Source of the DNA: an uncultured Eubacterium sp. | Lineage (GTDB): Bacteria; Bacillota; Clostridia; Lachnospirales; Lachnospiraceae | DNA length: 16,860 nucleotides | Assembly (NCBI GenBank): GCA_910579145.1 | Contig: CAJTTQ010000042.1 | Coordinates: 1-16,860 of the forward strand | Direction: 5' to 3' | Shown: piece by piece, positions 14,354 through 16,860 of the stretch | How positions within the stretch are numbered: the first letter of the stretch is position 1 | How the letters are laid out: every line of letters starts with the position of its first letter | Translations under genes and position numbers: made by a program | The notes under the pieces: generated by a model | Database searches by the model: none | Told to the model about the DNA's origin: nothing | What the model saw: the letters and a program-made list of their open reading frames with translations, nothing else

Positions 14354-16327
14354 TTAGCGGCTGCATGGTTCAAAGGTCCATGTCTGGTTGGAAGATGCGT
14401 TGTACTGCCACTGGCATACGTTTGTGCCATCGGTTTTACCGAAGTTGTAAACATCGAGTGACCTGGCATCTTTTGAAACCTTTGTCGTTATGCCATATAC
14501 GTTCGAAGCGGCTGTTTTTTGGAGCCGGAACAACTGGGCGTCGGCACCGACATCATAGGTCATTCCCTTCTCAAAACGGCCTGTCATGTCCTGAACGGCG
14601 CCTGCGGCAGTCATCGTCCTGCCCGATGCTTTCAGCGAAAGTTTTCCAGAATGAACAGTTACGTATCCTAAATCTAGTTTGGCGCCATATAAGCTGCTCC
14701 AGCCGGTCAGACCGTCTTCGATGCCGCCGTTCTTTACGAGCTCACCCGCGGTGGGGGTCGATGGATCCGGCGCGGTGGAAGCAGTGTTTCTCGACATCTT
14801 CCAATGATCCAGATAGAACAGCTCACCCCCGGAGGAACCTTTGAATACGAAATAAAGATCGTGCACGCCGGTTGCGCTTGAAAGGGAGGCGGAATAGTCT
14901 TTCCAGGTAGACGGATTTCCGGTAATGGAAACTTCGCCTAGTTTTGTTCCGTAACGGCTGTCCGGCCGCACTTCAACGGTCCCGCCGCCGTTTACTGGGG
15001 AGGCGTGGAACGTAATGGACTTTAATCCTGTTTTCAGATCCGCTTTCGACACGGCCAGCCAGTCCCCGTTGTGGATGTGCGAAACTTTCATATTAGATGA
15101 CGAAACGATGGAACCCGGCTCCACGGAACCTTGTTCCCAGGTAAAACTCGTTTTCAAACCGCTGCTCCAGCCGATCGTTTCCGCCTCGTTGCGCACATAA
15201 GAATCGAGGCTTTTCGTCTGCGGCACACCCTGATAGGTTCCCTTGACCGGGTTGATGTGACCGTTTGTATCATAGGAAACTTTGTCGATATGTGTCGAAC
15301 GGTATCCCTGGTTGTTCGCTGGGAAATTAAGAGCTTTGGTAACGGTTTGCGCGTGGTACGTCAAGTACGTCGATCCATTGAACTCGAAAAAGGCATGATG
15401 GTTATTTCCGCCAATCCCAAAATATACGTATGGATTCTGATATACGATACCAGCGTATGTAAACGGCCCCATCGGGTTGTTACTTTCCATCACACAGATA
15501 TTTCCGTTGCCGGTGAAGGAAAGATTGTTAGAAAAGTTGGAGCAATATGTGTAGTAATATTTCCCGTTTTTCTTATGGATGCCAGAGTCCTCAAAAATTC
15601 CCGGCGCATTGATCGCTGCGGCATTTCCGGCGAGCTGTACCATGTTGTCTGCCAGCCGGACAACCCTTGCTGTCCCAGGGTAATTTTTCTGCTGCTGGGA
15701 AGCGTTCGTATCGCCCGGTATGCCGCCGCCGTAATACAGATATCCTTTTCCGTCATCATCGACGAGTACGGCCGGGTCAAACAGCCATTCAACGCCCTGA
15801 GCGGCCTGGGACCCCCTGGTGATCAGGCGGCTTCCCGTCGATGGCTCCTTAAAAGGCCCAACCGGGGAATCAGCCTGTAACACGCCGATGCCGTTTGCGT
15901 TATCCGCAAAGTAAAGGAAAAACTTGTCTTTGCCGTTGATGCGTTTCCAGCATGCGGATGGCGCCCAGGAATTTTTCGCCCATGATGTGATCTTCGATAC
16001 GTCGATTTCTCCGTGGTCTACCCAGTTGACGAGATCGCTCGAGGAAACGACAGTGATCGTGGAGATCGTGCTGTACTTGTTGGCGGCCAGCGGTTTGCCG
16101 TTCGCATCTTTCGGTGTCTGATCGTAGCAGTGGCTGTCGTTCGTCATGTAGACATACACTCGGCCGTTGTACGTCATCGCGAACGGGTCGGCGCCGAATT
16201 TGTGATCCATGATCGGATTGTGATTGGAAGAACTCCGAACAGAACCGCTTGTCATTTCAGCGGCAGATGAATCTCCGTAACGCGTCAATGAGAGCATAAC
16301 CCCAAAGAGAATAAGCATACCTGCCAT
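14354..16327 (-). CDS. Secreted GH43 arabinoxylan arabinofuranohydrolase with CBM6 and lectin-like tail
   Basis: The open frame encodes 657 residues. Residues about 36-375 match Bacillus subtilis XynD: NPIMDHKFGADPFA with general base Asp47, WLFDPAVLVDDDGKGYLYYGGG with Asp184, and IFEDSGIHKKNGKYYYTYC with general acid Glu246, so the GH43 triad is intact. It should remove arabinose side chains from arabinoxylan outside the cell. Residues about 376-512 are a CBM6-like xylan-binding domain (RNEAETIGW, NGDWLAV, GVHDLYFVFKG, LDHWKMS). A Thr/Pro linker (515-527) leads to the start of a CBM22/CBM4_9-like domain (528-594), which breaks off and continues as part of a ricin-type lectin repeat (597-653, ending CQWQYNASSNQTWTF). 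The first in-frame ATG (16327) has no ribosome binding site; the likely real start is 16358 in another frame, separated by an A7 tract, which suggests a frameshift in the signal peptide. Confidence 0.88.
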   Translation of the reverse strand: MAGMLILFGVMLSLTRYGDSSAAEMTSGSVRSSSNHNPIMDHKFGADPFAMTYNGRVYVYMTNDSHCYDQTPKDANGKPLAANKYSTISTITVVSSSDLVNWVDHGEIDVSKITSWAKNSWAPSACWKRINGKDKFFLYFADNANGIGVLQADSPVGPFKEPSTGSRLITRGSQAAQGVEWLFDPAVLVDDDGKGYLYYGGGIPGDTNASQQQKNYPGTARVVRLADNMVQLAGNAAAINAPGIFEDSGIHKKNGKYYYTYCSNFSNNLSFTGNGNICVMESNNPMGPFTYAGIVYQNPYVYFGIGGNNHHAFFEFNGSTYLTYHAQTVTKALNFPANNQGYRSTHIDKVSYDTNGHINPVKGTYQGVPQTKSLDSYVRNEAETIGWSSGLKTSFTWEQGSVEPGSIVSSSNMKVSHIHNGDWLAVSKADLKTGLKSITFHASPVNGGGTVEVRPDSRYGTKLGEVSITGNPSTWKDYSASLSSATGVHDLYFVFKGSSGGELFYLDHWKMSRNTASTAPDPSTPTAGELVKNGGIEDGLTGWSSLYGAKLDLGYVTVHSGKLSLKASGRTMTAAGAVQDMTGRFEKGMTYDVGADAQLFRLQKTAASNVYGITTKVSKDARSLDVYNFGKTDGTNVCQWQYNASSNQTWTFEPCSR

Positions 16328-16345
16328 CCATAGGTGTTGATTTGA

Positions 16346-16352
16346 TTTTTTT
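16346..16352 (-). other. A7 tract, likely frameshift site in the GH43 signal peptide
   Basis: Read on the minus strand, an ATG at 16358-16356 follows an ideal ribosome binding site (AAGGA at 16370-16366, 7-base gap), then ACG and seven A. With seven A the frame runs for about 33 codons and stops. With six A it would read MTKKSNQHLW straight into the MAGMLILF frame of the GH43 gene, giving a textbook signal peptide: basic start, hydrophobic core, then SSAAE. The single extra A may be a real mutation, a phase-variable or slippage site, or a sequencing error. Confidence 0.75.
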
Positions 16353-16380
16353 CGTCATGATATGATCCTTTCCTTGAATT

Positions 16381-16394
16381 TGTAAACCCTTTCT
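16381..16394. promoter_or_regulatory. cre-like site in the GH43 leader
   Basis: TGTAAACCCTTTCT matches 12 of 14 positions of the catabolite responsive element consensus TGWAANCGNTNWCA; one mismatch is in the central CG. It lies between the predicted promoter and the ribosome binding site of the GH43 gene, a position where CcpA can act as a roadblock. The central mismatch makes this uncertain. Confidence 0.35.
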
Positions 16395-16453
16395 TTTTTA
16401 TTTATTTTTCTTAAATGCAGCCGGAACGATGGTTAAATAGTGTAAATCGCGAT

Positions 16454-16462
16454 CCTCCTTCC
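16454..16462 (-). promoter_or_regulatory. Orphan Shine-Dalgarno sequence in the GH43 leader
   Basis: On the minus strand GGAAGGAGG is almost fully complementary to the 3' end of 16S rRNA, but no ATG, GTG or TTG follows at a usable distance; an ATT at 16447 would give a four-codon frame. It lies about 60 bases after the predicted transcription start and about 95 bases before the GH43 ribosome binding site. It resembles the STAB-SD element of cry3A, where ribosome binding protects the mRNA 5' end. Confidence 0.45.
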
Positions 16463-16527
16463 TTTTTTGTTATTGATCAGATCCGGTATACATGTAAGAC
16501 ATAAAATGATCTATCGTGAATAATTAC

Positions 16528-16556
16528 ATTATACAATAAAAAAGAAAAAGAGGGAA
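16528..16556 (-). promoter_or_regulatory. Candidate promoter of the GH43 gene
   Basis: On the minus strand a perfect TATAAT (16533-16528) is preceded at 17 bases by TTCCCT, a poor -35 with only three matches. The weak -35 could mean that an activator is needed, as is common for hemicellulose genes. The predicted leader is about 160 bases long. Confidence 0.45.
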
Positions 16557-16573
16557 GTATTTTTTTAAAGCTG

Positions 16574-16602
16574 TTGTTTTGCTTTCGCTTTAGTGATATA
16601 CT
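16574..16602 (+). promoter_or_regulatory. Promoter of the DUF3990-like gene
   Basis: TTGTTT (16574-16579) and TATACT (16597-16602) are 17 bases apart, and TGA directly before the -10 makes it an extended -10. The start codon follows at 16630, giving a leader of about 20 bases with the G-rich ribosome binding site. Confidence 0.7.
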
Positions 16603-16629
16603 GATAAGAAAGTGATTGGGGGGAAGGAA

Positions 16630-16860
16630 ATGGATAAACGTATCATAATATATCACGGATCTGAAAAAGTTGTGAAACATCCGATTTTTGGCGGAGGTAA
16701 AAAGAATAATGATTTTGGTCCGGGCTTTTACTGTACGGCAAATGAAGAACTTGCAAAAGAATGGGCGGTTTCTTCTTTGCGGGATGGGTTTTCTAACAAA
16801 TATACGTTGGATACGGAATACCTGAATATATTGAATTTAAACAGTCCTGATTATACGATC
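16630..16860 (+). CDS. DUF3990-like protein, N-terminal part, cut by the window end
   Basis: The frame is open from an ATG at 16630 to the window end, 77 codons with no stop. GGGGGGAAGGA lies directly upstream. The N-terminus reads IIIYHGSEKVVKHPIFGGG, then NNDFGPGFYCTANEELAKEWAV, which is the pattern I associate with DUF3990: a Tyr-His-Gly, an Asp-Phe-Gly-x-Gly-Phe-Tyr, and an Ala-x-x-Trp-Ala. I recall that family as having an ADP-ribosyltransferase-like fold and often sitting beside DUF3791 genes in Clostridia; this is from memory and the function is not established. No signal peptide is seen. Only the first part is visible, so catalytic residues further on cannot be judged. Confidence 0.7.
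   Translation, partial: MDKRIIIYHGSEKVVKHPIFGGGKKNNDFGPGFYCTANEELAKEWAVSSLRDGFSNKYTLDTEYLNILNLNSPDYTI

Larger units (their letters stand above)
16328..16629. other. Divergent intergenic region between the GH43 and DUF3990-like genes
   Basis: These 302 bases hold no convincing complete gene. From left to right they contain the displaced GH43 start and its ribosome binding site (16356-16374), a cre-like site, an orphan Shine-Dalgarno sequence on the minus strand, the short palindromes ATCGCGAT (16446-16453) and TACATGTA (16489-16496), a minus-strand -10 at 16528 and a plus-strand promoter at 16574-16602. The region is markedly AT-rich compared with its flanks. Confidence 0.7.

Noticed and set aside
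15131..15880. 249-codon plus-strand open frame opposite the GH43 gene
   Set aside because: It is antisense to a gene with intact GH43 and CBM6 motifs, has no ribosome binding site and shows no recognisable domain.
16445..16453. Tiny gene after the orphan Shine-Dalgarno sequence, minus strand
   Set aside because: Only an ATT codon and a four-codon frame follow; no normal start codon is in range, so it is treated as a possible leader element instead.

Overview
The window reads as chromosomal DNA of a Gram-positive, low-to-medium GC anaerobe of the class Clostridia, most likely Lachnospiraceae. This is inferred from strong GGAGG-type ribosome binding sites, SigA-type promoters, a class III (Firmicutes-type) fructose-1,6-bisphosphatase and a fruR-fruK-fruA-ptsH-ptsI gene order. 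No 16S rRNA or other species marker is present, so the genus cannot be named. The theme is carbohydrate uptake and central sugar-phosphate metabolism.

Region 1 (about 1-5912) is a fructose PTS operon that also carries the general PTS proteins: DeoR-family regulator (fruR), 1-phosphofructokinase (fruK), fructose EIIABC permease (fruA), HPr (ptsH) and Enzyme I (ptsI), closed by a hairpin terminator. Enzyme I and HPr pass phosphate from PEP to FruA, which imports fructose as fructose 1-phosphate; FruK makes fructose 1,6-bisphosphate. The HPr has Arg at the position of the regulatory Ser46.

Region 2 (about 5934-10055) starts at a consensus SigA promoter. It holds an L-sorbose-1-phosphate reductase/YggP-like dehydrogenase, a second DeoR-type regulator and a full-length mannitol-type EIICBA permease, and ends at a terminator. 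It looks like a hexitol or ketose PTS operon that uses a SorE-like dehydrogenase and has no mtlD or mtlR.

Region 3 (10091-12028) is a monocistronic class III fructose-1,6-bisphosphatase. Region 4 (about 12039-14297) has its own promoter and a structured leader, then an unrecognised internally duplicated protein, a hotdog-fold thioesterase-like protein and a membrane-anchored metallophosphoesterase, ending at a strong hairpin shared with the convergent gene.

Region 5 (14354-16358, minus strand) is a secreted GH43 arabinoxylan arabinofuranohydrolase (XynD-like) with CBM6 and C-terminal carbohydrate-binding modules. Its signal-peptide region appears frameshifted at an A7 tract, and its C-terminus looks like a truncated CBM fused to part of a ricin-type lectin domain. 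The 302-base divergent region upstream holds promoters both ways, an orphan Shine-Dalgarno sequence and a cre-like site. The window ends inside a DUF3990-like gene on the plus strand.

I found no convincing wholly new system, CRISPR array, rRNA, tRNA or insertion sequence. The most promising leads are the GH43 frameshift and its unusual leader, the HPr Ser46-to-Arg change, the structured leader plus duplicated unknown protein at 12.1 kb, and the SorE-DeoR-MtlA operon.
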